A stretch of 64,000 nt of DNA from Magnetovibrio blakemorei (GCF_001746755.1 NZ_MCGG01000078.1:1-64000), one strand, 5' to 3'; shown: positions 43,871 to 54,536, counted from the stretch's first letter. Translations and numbers: made by a program. Notes: generated by a model not told the origin, from the letters alone.

Positions 43871-44554
43871 TTACAACGGCAACGGGCTAACGCCGATGAG
43901 CCAGGGGTGGAGGCCTAGGAGGGTGGCGTAGATCGCCAGGGCGATGGCGATGCGGGGGAGGCCGATGCCTTTTAGGTCGAGCCGAGTTTTGCCGCTGAGG
44001 ATGGCCCAAAAGGGGATCGTGGAGGTGGCGGCGCTGAGACGCTGCCATTCGTCTTCGCCCAGCTCATGACGCTTTTTGATATCTAAGCTTATGGGCCCCA
44101 TCAGAGCCAAGGTGGCGAACAGGCCAAACAGCAAGATCGACGCGGTGTCGCCATTTGGAAACAGATGCGCGCCCGACCACAGCAGCAACGCCCAAATCAA
44201 CGGGTGGCGGGTGATGGACACGGTGCCGGGATGGGCGGAATCGAATTGCTTGGCCTTCACCCCCACCGACAGGGGGTTGGGTTCTGAAAATGTGGCGACC
44301 AAAAACAAACACACCCACGGCATGGTGAGCAGCGGCACCCACCGCGTCCACGGCCATTGCGGCCAGACGATGTCTGTATCGGCGTGGGCATAAGCCATCG
44401 CCACCCAGGTGAGAACCAGGATCGACAGAACTGAATAGCCGACTATATAGACTTCCATGCCCAGCTTCGCCACCAACGTGCGGCGCACCGGGCCGATGGC
44501 GGGTACGGCGTGAAAGACGATGAACACCGCCAACGCGGTTAGCAATTCACTCAT
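43871..44554 (-). CDS. NnrU-family membrane protein
   Basis: 227 residues with five or six membrane segments. The NnrU signature region includes [19 protein letters not shown], and [11 protein letters not shown] near the C-terminal part. NnrU-like proteins are related to isoprenylcysteine methyltransferase-type membrane enzymes and were first noted near nitrite reductase genes; the exact role is unknown. It overlaps the GNAT gene by eight bases at the end of a folD-containing operon. Confidence 0.87.
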   Translation of the reverse strand: MSELLTALAVFIVFHAVPAIGPVRRTLVAKLGMEVYIVGYSVLSILVLTWVAMAYAHADTDIVWPQWPWTRWVPLLTMPWVCLFLVATFSEPNPLSVGVKAKQFDSAHPGTVSITRHPLIWALLLWSGAHLFPNGDTASILLFGLFATLALMGPISLDIKKRHELGEDEWQRLSAATSTIPFWAILSGKTRLDLKGIGLPRIAIALAIYATLLGLHPWLIGVSPLPL

Positions 44555-45044
44555 GACGTTGGCCCCTTATCGGCAAGCGGTAAAAGCGTGTGTCCACGGC
44601 CATGCGGGGGAAGCTTGACGGCAAGTCGTTGCCCTCCAGAGCTTCAAAACCGTGCTTTTCATAAAAGCGGTGGGCGGCTTTGAACGCGTCGGTGGTGCCG
44701 AGAAAAATTTCACGAAGCCCCGCCATACGCGCATGGCCGAGCAGGGTTTCAAGCAATTCTTTGGCCACACCGATTCCTTGGCCCCGGTGGCTCTGGGCGA
44801 CGAACATTTTGCGCAGGGCCGCTTGGTTGTTGCCAATGTCTTTGAGCGCGATGGTGCCGACCACGCGGCCGCCGTCCAACGCCACCCAAAAATTACCCGT
44901 ACCGTTTTGATAAAAGCCGGGAATGTCTTGCAAGTCGGGCTGGTCTTCCAAGGTGATGTCGATGGCAAATTCTGCGCGCTGAATAGACACGATCAAATCG
45001 ACGACGCCGCCCGAAAACACCGGAATATAGCCCATGACGTCCAT
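44547..45044 (-). CDS. GNAT-family N-acetyltransferase
   Basis: 165 residues. The acetyl-CoA loop AQSHRGQGIGVAKELLE (Q/RxxGxG/A) and the following HARMAGLREIFLGTTDAF and RFYEKHGFEAL segments are typical. The substrate is unknown. ATG at 45044 is chosen; 45035 is also possible. The long upstream extension runs into folD and is rejected. It follows folD by 23 bases. Confidence 0.8.
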   Translation of the reverse strand: MDVMGYIPVFSGGVVDLIVSIQRAEFAIDITLEDQPDLQDIPGFYQNGTGNFWVALDGGRVVGTIALKDIGNNQAALRKMFVAQSHRGQGIGVAKELLETLLGHARMAGLREIFLGTTDAFKAAHRFYEKHGFEALEGNDLPSSFPRMAVDTRFYRLPIRGQRHE

Positions 45045-45067
45045 AAGCGCGCCCCGTCCAATGTGGC

Positions 45068-45967
45068 CTAAAGGTCCGGTTCGTCCAAACCCAAAATGCG
45101 ACAGCACGCGATGACGGCGCTGGTCAGCAGCACCGCGATTGTCATGGGGCCGACGCCGCCGGGCACCGGGGTGATGGACCCGGCCACAGACTTGGCCGAG
45201 GCAAAATCCACGTCGCCGGTCAGGCGCATTTTGCCTTCGCCGCGTTCCGGGGCCGGAACCCGGTTCATGCCCACGTCGATGACGCACGCGCCGGGTTTAA
45301 TCCAATCGCCCTTGATCATTTCCGAACGCCCCACGGCGGCCACCAAAATGTCGGCGCGGCGGCATTCTTCGGGCAGGTCTTTGGTGCGCGAATGCGCGAT
45401 CGTGACGGTGCAGTTGGCGTCCAACAACAATTGCGCCATGGGCTTGCCGACGATGTTGGAGCGCCCCACCACCAAGGCCCGCTTGCCGCTCAAATCCGCG
45501 CCCAAAACATCGTGGATCAACATCATGCAGCCGCTCGGCGTGCACGGGACCATAGCTTGCTGTCCGGTGGCAAGCAGGCCTGAATTGATGACGTGAAAGC
45601 CGTCCACGTCTTTGGCCGGGTTGATGGTGTTGATGACTTTGGGCTCGCTGATGTGGCTGGGCAGGGGCAGTTGCACCAAGATGCCGTGCACGCTGTCGTC
45701 GCCGTTGAGCCGTTCCACCAGCGCCAAAACATCCGCTTCCGGGGTGTCGGCGGGCAGTTTGTGTTCAAACGAATTCATGCCGCATTCGACGGTCTGTTCG
45801 CCTTTGTTGCGCACATAAACTTGCGACGCCGGATCTTCGCCGACCAACACCACCGCCAAGCCGGGGGTGACGCCGTGCCGGGCTTTCAGCTTGGCAACTT
45901 CAGCGCTCACGCGTTCACGCAGTTTTGCGGCGAAGGCTTTGCCATCAATCAGTTGGGCGTCGGTCAT
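45068..45967 (-). CDS. folD: methylenetetrahydrofolate dehydrogenase/cyclohydrolase
   Basis: 299 residues. Catalytic Tyr51 and Lys55 lie in YVRNKGEQ, and [20 protein letters not shown] leads to the NADP-binding [14 protein letters not shown] motif. The second signature [12 protein letters not shown] is near the C terminus. It links 5,10-methylene-THF to 10-formyl-THF in one-carbon metabolism. Confidence 0.96.
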   Translation of the reverse strand: MTDAQLIDGKAFAAKLRERVSAEVAKLKARHGVTPGLAVVLVGEDPASQVYVRNKGEQTVECGMNSFEHKLPADTPEADVLALVERLNGDDSVHGILVQLPLPSHISEPKVINTINPAKDVDGFHVINSGLLATGQQAMVPCTPSGCMMLIHDVLGADLSGKRALVVGRSNIVGKPMAQLLLDANCTVTIAHSRTKDLPEECRRADILVAAVGRSEMIKGDWIKPGACVIDVGMNRVPAPERGEGKMRLTGDVDFASAKSVAGSITPVPGGVGPMTIAVLLTSAVIACCRILGLDEPDL

Positions 45968-45980
45968 AAATCGTCTCCGT

Positions 45981-46316
45981 TTAGGCGAAGTCTTGGCTGT
46001 GCGCCCAATCGCCGATCTGTTTGTTCAGCGCGTCTGCGTCTCCGCGGATCAGCACCACTTTGTTGCGGTTGGTTTGGCCTTGGATCACATCGAGCAAAGA
46101 CTTCGCAACCTTCCATTCCTTGGCCAGCATCTTGATCAGGGCCTGATTGGCCTTGCCGTCTTCGGGGGCCTTGGTGACGCTGGCCTTCAAGACGCCATTG
46201 TCGTCCGCATCCAGCATCACGCCGTCAAAGCCATCGCGACGCCCGGACGGCGTCAAGCGAATGCGCAGGCGCAGGCCTTCCGGAGTGATTTGGGCGAATG
46301 ACACCGCGCCCCCCAT
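45981..46316 (-). CDS. DUF167 (YggU) family protein
   Basis: 111 residues matching DUF167: [39 protein letters not shown] and [16 protein letters not shown] are the conserved blocks. The family has a small alpha/beta fold of unknown function. It commonly follows yggT, as here. ATG at 46316 is chosen. Confidence 0.9.
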   Translation of the reverse strand: MGGAVSFAQITPEGLRLRIRLTPSGRRDGFDGVMLDADDNGVLKASVTKAPEDGKANQALIKMLAKEWKVAKSLLDVIQGQTNRNKVVLIRGDADALNKQIGDWAHSQDFA

Positions 46317-46330
46317 CAGACCGCCTCCCC

Positions 46331-46630
46331 TTAAATCAGGCGCATAACCAGCTGGTTGAGGAAGCTCTGCGTAAACATAATGATCAAAATCAAAGCGATG
46401 GGCGACAGATCCACCGTGCCGAAATCGGGCAAAATATTGCGAATCGGGCGCAACACCGGCTCGGTGATGCGATAAATAAAGTCGCTGATCATATAGACGG
46501 CTTTGTTGCTGGTGTTGACCACGTTGAACGCGGTCAGCCAACTCAGCACCACGCCGGCAACAACCACCCACACATATAGATCCAAAACGATATTCACCAC
46601 TTGGATGAAAGGAATAAGCACCACGTCCAT
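46331..46630 (-). CDS. YggT family membrane protein
   Basis: 99 residues with two main membrane stretches (about 5-30 and 68-95) around the conserved RITEPVLRPIRNILP segment. YggT proteins are linked to osmotic shock or cell-division membrane functions; the mechanism is unknown. ATG at 46630 is used because GGTGGA lies eight bases upstream; TTG at 46666 is less likely. First gene of the yggT-DUF167-folD-GNAT-nnrU run. Confidence 0.88.
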   Translation of the reverse strand: MDVVLIPFIQVVNIVLDLYVWVVVAGVVLSWLTAFNVVNTSNKAVYMISDFIYRITEPVLRPIRNILPDFGTVDLSPIALILIIMFTQSFLNQLVMRLI

Positions 46631-46830
46631 AAAAAATCCACCGATCCGTTTGTCTAATTTCCCCAAACTTATGCCCCCGAGGCGCTCGGCGCAAGGGGGG
46701 TGCGCGACGGCCCCGGGATCAGGCGAGGAGATACAGTTTTAAATAAAGTGTATTGCCCTCACACGCCCAATTGAAACCTGGCTGCGACTTTGCTATGACA
46801 CACTACACGGCGCCGCAAAGACGCCTGTAT

Positions 46831-46906
<76 letters not shown>

Positions 46907-46955
46907 TTTCTTCAGTGTTGACGTTCAAGGCGTTCGGTATTGACGTGGCCCGGGT

Positions 46956-48089
46956 TTACGCCGCGTTGGGGACCTGGACTTGCCTTTGCCAGCCCCCCAG
47001 CATCCACCATATGGCCATCGTCATCACCACAGACACATAACCATCAATTGCATAATGCCAGCCCAAATGGATGGAGCCGATGAGAATAAGCGTGGCGTAT
47101 CCCCAGGCCAGCGCCCCGGCTATCCGCCCATAGCTTTGCGCCAGACACGCCACCAACACCGCCTGGGCAACATGCAGTGACGGCATTGCCGACAAGCCTT
47201 CGTATTTCCCAACCCCCCCTTGATAGGCATCCAACAGGGTTTCTTGAAGCACGATGGCGGTCAAAGGGGACGTTTCGTTTATGGCGTACAGTTTGTCCAT
47301 CAACGGCGCAAAGCCTGCATCTACGCCATAGATCGGCTCCAAATAGCACGGGCCGACCGAAAAAAATGCCCATGCCATAGCCGAACCCAAAACCATCCAC
47401 AGTAACGCGTGAGCGGTTATAAACCGGACCCGGCGGCTGGCGTTGTTGTCAAAATACAAACAGGCAAAGGGTGCCGTGAACACGACCAAAAACCAACTGC
47501 TGTACACTTGGTCTAAAAAAACCGTGCCCGATGGGGAGCCGAACAGCGCCCAAGTCACGTGCCATGGATCTGTCTGGCCATGAAGCGTTCGATCAATCTC
47601 TGCAAACGTGAAGTCCCATTCCCTCACAGCCAAATCCGGAATGGCGGCCTTGAAGGATGAAAACGAGGTCATAAACGGCATGAAGATCATGATAAAAATG
47701 CACAGCCGCACCAACCGTTCGGGGGCCGTTGCAAATTTCAGCGTTTTTATAATCCGATGCGATAAGGATACACGTGGCAGCGGGCGATAAAAATGGGAAA
47801 ACAAGATCCATACGGCCCCAACCATGGCCGACACAATCACAAACGGTCCAACCCGATGGATCAAATAAGGCAACAGATGGCCGTGCCAAATATTGGCAAT
47901 GTTACCGTAACCGCTGAGCAGCCCTGATGTGCGGTTCGTCAACACCATCATGATCACTTCGACCGCCAAAACATAAGCCACGATTAAGGGTATGAGCAGC
48001 TTAAACTCCTTGACCGCATCAACAATCGGGCGCGCTGCCCGAAGCAAATAATTTAGACCTACAGATCGCCCTTCGATACGCTCTTGCAC
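46956..48089 (-). CDS. PAP2-superfamily membrane protein, inositolphosphotransferase (Aur1-like) type
   Basis: 377 residues with about seven membrane segments. The phosphatase motifs appear late: SAMPSLHVAQAV (C2, catalytic His) and HLGWHYAIDGYVS (C3 with His and Asp). The separation and the long N terminus resemble PAP2_3/Aur1 enzymes that move phospho-head groups onto lipids, rather than simple phosphatases. Substrate unknown. GTG at 48089 is chosen with GGAG six bases upstream; GTG at 48101 is possible. Confidence 0.8.
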   Translation of the reverse strand: MQERIEGRSVGLNYLLRAARPIVDAVKEFKLLIPLIVAYVLAVEVIMMVLTNRTSGLLSGYGNIANIWHGHLLPYLIHRVGPFVIVSAMVGAVWILFSHFYRPLPRVSLSHRIIKTLKFATAPERLVRLCIFIMIFMPFMTSFSSFKAAIPDLAVREWDFTFAEIDRTLHGQTDPWHVTWALFGSPSGTVFLDQVYSSWFLVVFTAPFACLYFDNNASRRVRFITAHALLWMVLGSAMAWAFFSVGPCYLEPIYGVDAGFAPLMDKLYAINETSPLTAIVLQETLLDAYQGGVGKYEGLSAMPSLHVAQAVLVACLAQSYGRIAGALAWGYATLILIGSIHLGWHYAIDGYVSVVMTMAIWWMLGGWQRQVQVPNAA

Positions 48090-48313
48090 TGTCCCCTCCA
48101 CTCAAAACCCATCCGTCACCCGTGAGCTGCCTTAAGGGGTGGACGAGTCAATCGAGCCAGCTTGCAGCATAAAGCTGCATCCGTGAAGGAAAACCTCCTT
48201 CTGCAGTCGGCGACTTGACCGACACGCTCACAACCACAAAACCTTGTAAAACGCCGTCTCAATCAAGCGGCCCTTGAGGTTGGATTTGAATTTGGGAATA
48301 CGCTGCGGCTCAC

Positions 48314-49561
48314 TCAGCCCTTGCGGACGTTTTCGACGAAGGTGTCGGCCTTTTCGGCCAGGGTGCCCATTTGGCGGGCCAGGTCGTCGACGGTGGCGAG
48401 CATTTCGTGGGCGGCGAAGCCGGTTTTTTCGATGGCGTCGCCGACCTCGCGGATAAAGCTCAACGATTGCCCGGTGGCGTCGGCGGTGCCGCGCGCGTTG
48501 ACGGAAATTTCCGCGATGGTGTCGTTTTGCTCCTCCGCCGCACGGGTCACTTCGCTGGCGATGGTGTTGATTTCTTGGATAGCGCCGCTGACCGATTCCA
48601 TGGCCGCGCGGGCGCGTTCACTGGCGCCGCGAATGGAATTGATGTGCGCGGTGATTTCATCTGTGGCTTTGGCGGTTTGATTGGCGAGGTTTTTAACTTC
48701 GCCGGCCACCACCGCAAAGCCTTTTCCCGCATCCCCGGCGCGCGCCGATTCGATGGTCGCGTTCAACGCCAGCATGTTGGTTTTGTCGGCAATGTCGATG
48801 ATCAGCTCGGCGACATTTTCAATGCGCTCGGTGGCTTCGCTTAGCTCATCCACCAGGGCATCCGCTTGGCTGACCCGTTCAACGGCCTCTTGTGCCATTT
48901 CGTTGGAGCGGCGCATGCGTGCGCTCAATTCGCGCACCGTGTTGGCCATGGTTTCCGCAGATTGCGCCACCGCCGCCACGCCTTGCGCCGCCGCGTCGGT
49001 CAATTCAATAGCCGAATGGGCCTGAGCAAAACTTGATTCCGCACTTTCGCCCATGGCGCGGGCGGCGTCTTGCAGCGAGCGGGTATCTTTTTGCGCCCCG
49101 GCCATGGCCCCCTTCACACCGACGTCGAAATCTTTGGCCAGCGCTTCGCGCTCTGCCGTTTTGCCCTCTGCAAGGCGACGTGCGACTGAACTTTGGTTTT
49201 CTTCAAAGGCGCGTTTTTTCTCAATGAGATCGCGCAACGCCATCAAGGCCCGCGCCATCGCGCCAAACACGTCGGTGTTTTGCCCACACGGAACGTCGAC
49301 AAAAACCCGCTCTTCGGCCAAATCTTGCAAAGCCGCATTCAAGACGTTGAGACGGCGACTGATTTGCCAGCGTGCCAACAAGAAGTTGAGCGTGCCCAAC
49401 AGCGCCCCTGCGCCCAAGGAAGACACAAACACTTGAACCTGCATCGCCACGTCTTTTGAGACGCCCAAAAGCACCATAAACGGAGGGAACGCCAAGCCGA
49501 CCAAAAGCCCCAGCCCGACCATTGAGGTGGCCAGCTTGGTAAATTCATTGCGTATGCTCAT
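48314..49561 (-). CDS. methyl-accepting chemotaxis protein without periplasmic domain
   Basis: 415 residues. Two close membrane segments (about 10-32 and 38-60) leave almost no periplasmic loop, so the signal must be membrane-borne or cytoplasmic. A long coiled coil ends in the MCP signalling tip, where [20 protein letters not shown] is the receptor hairpin that contacts CheA and CheW. No dedicated ligand domain is visible. ATG at 49561 is preferred to an upstream in-frame start. Confidence 0.88.
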   Translation of the reverse strand: MSIRNEFTKLATSMVGLGLLVGLAFPPFMVLLGVSKDVAMQVQVFVSSLGAGALLGTLNFLLARWQISRRLNVLNAALQDLAEERVFVDVPCGQNTDVFGAMARALMALRDLIEKKRAFEENQSSVARRLAEGKTAEREALAKDFDVGVKGAMAGAQKDTRSLQDAARAMGESAESSFAQAHSAIELTDAAAQGVAAVAQSAETMANTVRELSARMRRSNEMAQEAVERVSQADALVDELSEATERIENVAELIIDIADKTNMLALNATIESARAGDAGKGFAVVAGEVKNLANQTAKATDEITAHINSIRGASERARAAMESVSGAIQEINTIASEVTRAAEEQNDTIAEISVNARGTADATGQSLSFIREVGDAIEKTGFAAHEMLATVDDLARQMGTLAEKADTFVENVRKG

Positions 49562-49893
49562 AAAGGTGAAGTCCCCAATGCGTCTCGTCAATTTGCGCCG
49601 ATCTAAAATATGTCACGGCACCTGTCGCGCCCACGTGCAGTCTATCATAGCACCACGCCAAAAATGGTAAACCCACACACTCAAAATAGAGACGAATACC
49701 CCCCCGGCATTTCGGCATTGTGATGCTAGAAATATTCTAAAGGTCCAGATTAGGCCTTGTATTCAACTTCTATAAATTAATTTTGCCATTAAGCGAAGTC
49801 TTTTGCTCACAAACCACACATCGCCGCGTCTATCCCTTGAGCCTCCGTTTTGCAGGCTGAAGCACATTTAGACACCAAAACCCTGAGGCCCCC
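49562..49893. other. 330-base intergenic stretch between divergent genes
   Basis: A/T-rich and without a plausible open frame, repeat or RNA gene. It must hold the promoters of the chemotaxis receptor and of the small protein at 49894, but no clear boxes were found. Confidence 0.4.
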
Positions 49894-50253
49894 ATGAGTT
49901 TGGCGCACGCCCTGTTGATGGCAGAACTGCTGCTGAAAGCCATCGACAATGGCTCCCCCTTAGCGCCCAGCCTTCACACCCCCGGGCCTCTCACCCAGGA
50001 GCCAAGCCCTATGGACGATCAAACTGCCGATCAAACTTCTCCCGCCGCACCAACGGACACCCCAGCAGACGTGGTGGCGAACACCACAGCGGGCGCAACA
50101 GCGGATGCCCCGCCAAGCCCCGCACCGGCCACAGACGCATCCACACATCCAAGCGATGCGCAAACCCTCATCGGCGAGATCACCCAGTTGGTTCAAATCC
50201 TCGACAAGAACCCGGACATTTTTGATTTCTTGCGCACGTTGATGGCAAAATGA
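49894..50253 (+). CDS. small low-complexity hypothetical protein
   Basis: 119 residues. A hydrophobic start is followed by a long Ala/Thr/Pro/Asp-rich middle (about 40-90) and a short helical end (LIGEITQLVQILDKNPDIFD). GAGG lies six bases before the ATG. An internal ATG at 50011 would give an 80-residue protein. No family recognised. Confidence 0.5.
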   Translation: MSLAHALLMAELLLKAIDNGSPLAPSLHTPGPLTQEPSPMDDQTADQTSPAAPTDTPADVVANTTAGATADAPPSPAPATDASTHPSDAQTLIGEITQLVQILDKNPDIFDFLRTLMAK

Positions 50254-50269
50254 TGCCAGCGCTTAAATT

Positions 50270-52762
50270 TTAATGGTCCTCGCCGGGTGTAACTTTCAAA
50301 TTGATTTGCGCCGGGGCTGGCGGTTGTGCCCGACCTTCGCCGAAAGCCCGCACTTTTGCCGCAAATTGGCGCAAGGTGCGCGCCACTTCGTAATTCACAC
50401 TGCCCAACGGATAGTGTCCGTTGGCCCCTTGCTCGCCGGCTTTCAGTCCGGTCAGAATTTCAATGCCTTCATCAATGGTGTGAACCGCCCAAATGGAAAA
50501 CAGGCCCGCTTTGACGGCGTCCACGACATCGTGGCGGAGCATCAAATGTTTGACGTTGGCGGCCGGAATGATGACCCCGTGCTCACCCGTCAGGCCGCGC
50601 TGCGTGCAGACGTCAAAAAAGCCTTCGATCTTGTCGTTGACGCCGCCGATGGCTTGCACCCGGCCGGTTTGATCGACCGATCCGGTGACCGCGATGGATT
50701 GCTTGAGCGGTATATTGGCGATCGCCGACAACAGGGCGTAAAGCTCGGTCGAAGACGCGCTGTCGCCTTCGATGCCGCCGTAAGACTGTTCGAACACGAT
50801 GCGCGCACTCAGCGCCATGGGGCCGTCTTGGCCAAAGCGTGCGTTCAAGAAACTTTCCAAAATCATCACGCCCTTGGAATGCAGCGGCCCGCCCAATTCG
50901 ACTTGACGTTCGATGTCCACCAATTCGCCTTTGCCGATGCTGACGTTCACCGTAATGCGCGAGGGCCTGCCGAAGGAAAAGCTGTCCAGCTGCAACACCG
51001 ACAGGCCATTGATCTGGCCCACTTTTTTGCCTTTGGTTTCGATCACATAAGTGCCGCGGCGGATTTCTTCTTGGAGCAATTCCCGATATCTGTCGGAACG
51101 GTAAATTTTGGCGTCGATGGCCTCTTGAACGTGACGGGCGGCGATCACCTTTTTGTTTTCAACCCCGGCCCAATAATCGGCTTCGCGCACCAAATCGACG
51201 ATGGAGCCCATGTGGGTGGTGAGCTTTTCCGCGTCTTCCGACAACCGCGCCGCTTGTTCGATGACCCGCGCCACGCCACCCCGGTCCAAATGACGCAGGC
51301 CTTCAGTATTGACTTGCGCGGCCATCAAGCGGGCCAAATCCATGACGCTGGAAGCATCACGATCCATGGAATTGGCAAAATCGGCGGCGACTTTAAACAG
51401 CTCCTTAAAGTCCGGATCGTGCATGGACAGCAAATAATACAGCATCGGTTCACCCAACATGACCACCTTCACGTTGAGCGGAATGGGTTCCGGTTCCAAT
51501 GATACGGTGCTCGCCCAACCCAGCGATTCGGCAGGACTTTCAATGTTCACCCGCCCCGCACGAAGGGCGCGCTTCAAGGTTTCCCAGGCGTTCGGCTGCA
51601 TCAGCACGCGGCGCGCATCGACCACCAAATAGCCCCCGTTGGCGCGGTGCAACGATCCCGCTTTGATCAAATTGAAGTCCGTCACCAAGGTGCCCATCTG
51701 GCTCAGATGTTCAACCCGGCCCACCAAATTGGGCTGGGTTGGATGATCGTCTTCCACCACCGGGGCGCCGCTGGGACCGGGGTTTGCTGCACAACACCCG
51801 GCGTTGTCGACCAACACATTGACTTGATAGCGACGAAACGAATTTCCGGTGCTGCCGGGACGATGATGGGCGGTCAGGCCCACTTGCATCTCCGGCCCAT
51901 CCGTGGACGGCAGAAAATCGGCGGCATGCTCGATCACGTCTTCGCGGACTTCTTCCAAATAGGTCAAGACATTGGCGGTGTCCTGCCATTGCTGTTCCAG
52001 CGCTTCGATCAAGTGTCCGACGGCGCGTTTGGTGACGTCGCGGTTCAAGGCGCGCACCTTATCGCGGTGATCTTTTTCCCATTTGGGGATTTGCGCCAAA
52101 ATGCCTTCCAGTTGGATTTGCAATTGGGCCAGGGCCTCTTGACGTTTTTTCTGCTCTTTGGCGGGCAAGGCTTCGAACGCCTGGGGGGTCAGCACCTCGC
52201 CCTTTTCGACCGGAGCCAAGCCCAATCCCATGGGGGTGCGCACCAACGCGATGCCGCTGGCATCGGCGCGTTCTTGCAATTTCACAAACGCATTTTCGTG
52301 GCGGGTCTTGAGTTCCGTCTCCAACGCTTCTTTGCGCTGGGCGTATTCTTCGCCTTCAAATGCGGCTGGCAGTGCGCCTTTCAATTCATCGACCAAGCGC
52401 GCCATGTCGTCGCGCAACGGACACGCTTTACCCGCCGCCAACGCCAACGCGCGGGGCTTTTGCGGGTCTTCGAAATTGTTCACATAGCACCAGTCATCCG
52501 GCACCGCTTGGGTTTCGGCTTGTGTGTGCAAAAAGCGCATCACGGTGCTGGATTTTCCGGTCCCTTCCGGGCCAAACGCAAACAGGTTATAGCCTTCGTG
52601 ACGCATGCCGATGGCAAACCGAATAGCCTCGACCGCGCGCGCCTGACCGATCACGCCATCCAAAGGTTTCAGCGTTTTGGTGGTCTTAAAATCCAGCTCC
52701 GTTTTGGCGCAAGACGTATACAGGGCTGAGGGCTTCAACGGACTCACGACGGTTTGGCTCAT
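50270..52762 (-). CDS. Lon-like ATP-dependent protease (AAA plus Lon protease domain)
   Basis: 830 residues. Walker A GPEGTGKS lies at 64-71, followed by a large inserted helical region. The Lon-type protease domain has the catalytic pair Ser668 (GDSASSTE) and Lys711 (GVNDKIEGF), 43 residues apart as in Lon. The N-terminal Lon substrate domain is missing, as in the Lon-related S16 family typified by archaeal-type LonB and bacterial YcbZ/LonP-like proteins. It may degrade damaged proteins. It is downstream of the zincin-like protease gene. Confidence 0.9.
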   Translation of the reverse strand: MSQTVVSPLKPSALYTSCAKTELDFKTTKTLKPLDGVIGQARAVEAIRFAIGMRHEGYNLFAFGPEGTGKSSTVMRFLHTQAETQAVPDDWCYVNNFEDPQKPRALALAAGKACPLRDDMARLVDELKGALPAAFEGEEYAQRKEALETELKTRHENAFVKLQERADASGIALVRTPMGLGLAPVEKGEVLTPQAFEALPAKEQKKRQEALAQLQIQLEGILAQIPKWEKDHRDKVRALNRDVTKRAVGHLIEALEQQWQDTANVLTYLEEVREDVIEHAADFLPSTDGPEMQVGLTAHHRPGSTGNSFRRYQVNVLVDNAGCCAANPGPSGAPVVEDDHPTQPNLVGRVEHLSQMGTLVTDFNLIKAGSLHRANGGYLVVDARRVLMQPNAWETLKRALRAGRVNIESPAESLGWASTVSLEPEPIPLNVKVVMLGEPMLYYLLSMHDPDFKELFKVAADFANSMDRDASSVMDLARLMAAQVNTEGLRHLDRGGVARVIEQAARLSEDAEKLTTHMGSIVDLVREADYWAGVENKKVIAARHVQEAIDAKIYRSDRYRELLQEEIRRGTYVIETKGKKVGQINGLSVLQLDSFSFGRPSRITVNVSIGKGELVDIERQVELGGPLHSKGVMILESFLNARFGQDGPMALSARIVFEQSYGGIEGDSASSTELYALLSAIANIPLKQSIAVTGSVDQTGRVQAIGGVNDKIEGFFDVCTQRGLTGEHGVIIPAANVKHLMLRHDVVDAVKAGLFSIWAVHTIDEGIEILTGLKAGEQGANGHYPLGSVNYEVARTLRQFAAKVRAFGEGRAQPPAPAQINLKVTPGEDH

Positions 52763-52779
52763 CTTTGGTTCTTTCAAAG

Positions 52780-53229
52780 CTACGTGTGTTTTATGGACGC
52801 GTCTTCAGGGTTTGACGTGTCTATGGTGTTTTCAATGCGCTCCATATCGTCGTCACTCAGACCAAAATGATGGCCGATTTCATGGATCAAGACGTGCGCG
52901 ATCAAGGTTTGCAAATCTTCTCCGCTTTCGCACCAGTAATCCAGTATGGGCCGACGATACAAAAAAATCATATCCACATCGCTGGGCGTGTCGCTGAGAC
53001 TTTTGTCCCCCATCGCCACGCCTTGGTAGAGGCCCAATAGATCAAAGGGGCTTTCAAGCTCCAATTCATCTTCAATTTCGGCGGACGGAAAGTCGTCGAC
53101 GCGTATAATCACCCCTTCAACGCAGTGCACCAGCTCGTCGGGCAAGGTGGCATAAGCCGCCTCGGCCCTTATGGCGAACTCATCAAGGGACGGTGCAACA
53201 GATGGAGAAAGAGCATGTGATCCGTTCAT
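52780..53229 (-). CDS. zincin-like metallopeptidase (DUF1025 type)
   Basis: 149 residues. HEIGHHFGLSDDD (His116, Glu117, His120, with Asp126) is the HExxHxxxxxD zinc site of this small family. The middle LLGLYQG and DMIFLYRRPILDYW segments are also typical. The target is unknown. It ends 18 bases before the Lon-like gene on the same strand, so two protease genes are likely co-transcribed. Confidence 0.87.
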   Translation of the reverse strand: MNGSHALSPSVAPSLDEFAIRAEAAYATLPDELVHCVEGVIIRVDDFPSAEIEDELELESPFDLLGLYQGVAMGDKSLSDTPSDVDMIFLYRRPILDYWCESGEDLQTLIAHVLIHEIGHHFGLSDDDMERIENTIDTSNPEDASIKHT

Positions 53230-53312
53230 AGCGCCACCCTAACGCGCCTTGATCGATCCGCCAAGAGATACCATATGCATTTTAAGGGGTTAACTCACTT
53301 TTAGGATCACCG

Positions 53313-53606
53313 ATGAAACCTTTGCTCGATCTCGCCACCGTGACGGAGCAGCTCGCTCGACGTTCTGGATGGTGCATCTCTTCAAATCATAAAGTGATTG
53401 AAAAAAGCTTTGTGTTTGACACCTTTCCAGCCGCGTTTTCATTCATGACCCGGGTTGCCTTTTGGGCTGAATGCAATGACCACCACCCCGATTGGCGCAA
53501 TGTCTATAACCGGGTTGAAGTTCGCCTCACCACCCATGACAGCGGCGGGTTAACGCAAAACGATTTGGATTTGGCCCAAATGATGGATACCCTCATTGAG
53601 GCGTAG
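53313..53606 (+). CDS. 4a-hydroxytetrahydrobiopterin dehydratase (PCD/DCoH family)
   Basis: 97 residues, full length. The active-site block NDHHPDWRNVYNRVEVRLTT has His57, His58, Pro59 and Trp61, with His75 and Asp76 in THDSGGL. The enzyme recycles the pterin cofactor of aromatic amino acid hydroxylases; in bacteria without those it may take part in pterin metabolism. No hydroxylase gene is in the window. Confidence 0.93.
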   Translation: MKPLLDLATVTEQLARRSGWCISSNHKVIEKSFVFDTFPAAFSFMTRVAFWAECNDHHPDWRNVYNRVEVRLTTHDSGGLTQNDLDLAQMMDTLIEA

Positions 53607-53747
53607 CGCCAACTTTGCCTTGCAATTCATTGACAGACTTGAACTTTCCGGCGTGTTGGCCGATAGTTATAGATGGGGCACAAAAGACTGTTTAACGGGC
53701 ATAGGACGCGGCGGGCTCAGCGGCGTACATATGCTTGAGGGCACATA

Positions 53748-54536
53748 ATGGATTTTGCCACTTTGATTGGTTTGGTGGTTGGAATCGGGGTTGTTCTCGG
53801 CGCCATCTTGGTGGGTTCGAGCCTGGACCTGTTTCTCAATTTGCCCAGTGTGCTGATCGTTGTCGGTGGCACGCTGGCGGCGACGTTTGTGAAATTTCCT
53901 CTGCAAAACGTATTTTCCGCCTTCAAGATCGGCGCGTCTTCGGCGCTTAAAAATGTCCGCCAGGACCCGCGCGGCCTTATTGAAGTGTCCTTGGAACTTG
54001 CCGAAATCGCCCGCAGAAATGGCATATTGGCGCTGGAAGGCGTTGAGATCAGCAATGTGTTCTTCAAGCGCGGCATCAAGTTGTGTGTCGACGGACACCC
54101 CTTGGAGGTCGTGCGCAACGCCCTGATCCGCGATATGGAGCTGTCCATTCACCGCCACGACGAAGGCTCGCACATCTTTAAAGCCATCGGCGATTCCGCC
54201 CCGGCATTCGGCATGATCGGCACCTTGGTGGGGTTGGTGCAGATGCTGGCCAATATGTCCGACCCGCAATCCATCGGCCCGGCCATGGCGGTGGCGCTGT
54301 TGACCACGCTGTATGGCGCTGTGATCGCAAATTTGATTGCCCTGCCCATTGCCGACAAGCTGGAAAGCAAAACCGAAGAAGAACGCCTCACCAAAGAGCT
54401 GATCTTGGAAGCCATCACGCAAATCCATGCCCGCCAAAGCCCCATGATTTTGGCCGATATCTTGGAAGGCTTTTTACCGGAAAACCAACGTAGTCGTGGC
54501 GATGATGAAGACGACGTTGATGAGGCCGCCGAATAA
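53748..54536 (+). CDS. motA: flagellar motor stator protein MotA (PomA-like)
   Basis: 262 residues with four membrane segments: two at about 5-50 and two at about 150-205. The long cytoplasmic loop holds the charged rotor-contact region (RDMELSIHRHDEGSHIF). LIGLVVGIGVVLGAIL and VLIVVGGTLAATF are close to the sodium-type PomA rather than the E. coli MotA. Its last base overlaps the motB ATG (TAATG), so the two stator subunits are coupled. Confidence 0.92.
   Translation: MDFATLIGLVVGIGVVLGAILVGSSLDLFLNLPSVLIVVGGTLAATFVKFPLQNVFSAFKIGASSALKNVRQDPRGLIEVSLELAEIARRNGILALEGVEISNVFFKRGIKLCVDGHPLEVVRNALIRDMELSIHRHDEGSHIFKAIGDSAPAFGMIGTLVGLVQMLANMSDPQSIGPAMAVALLTTLYGAVIANLIALPIADKLESKTEEERLTKELILEAITQIHARQSPMILADILEGFLPENQRSRGDDEDDVDEAAE

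Noticed and set aside
50273-51502. 409-codon open frame on the plus strand
   Set aside because: Antisense to the Lon-like protease, whose catalytic Ser and Lys are correctly spaced.
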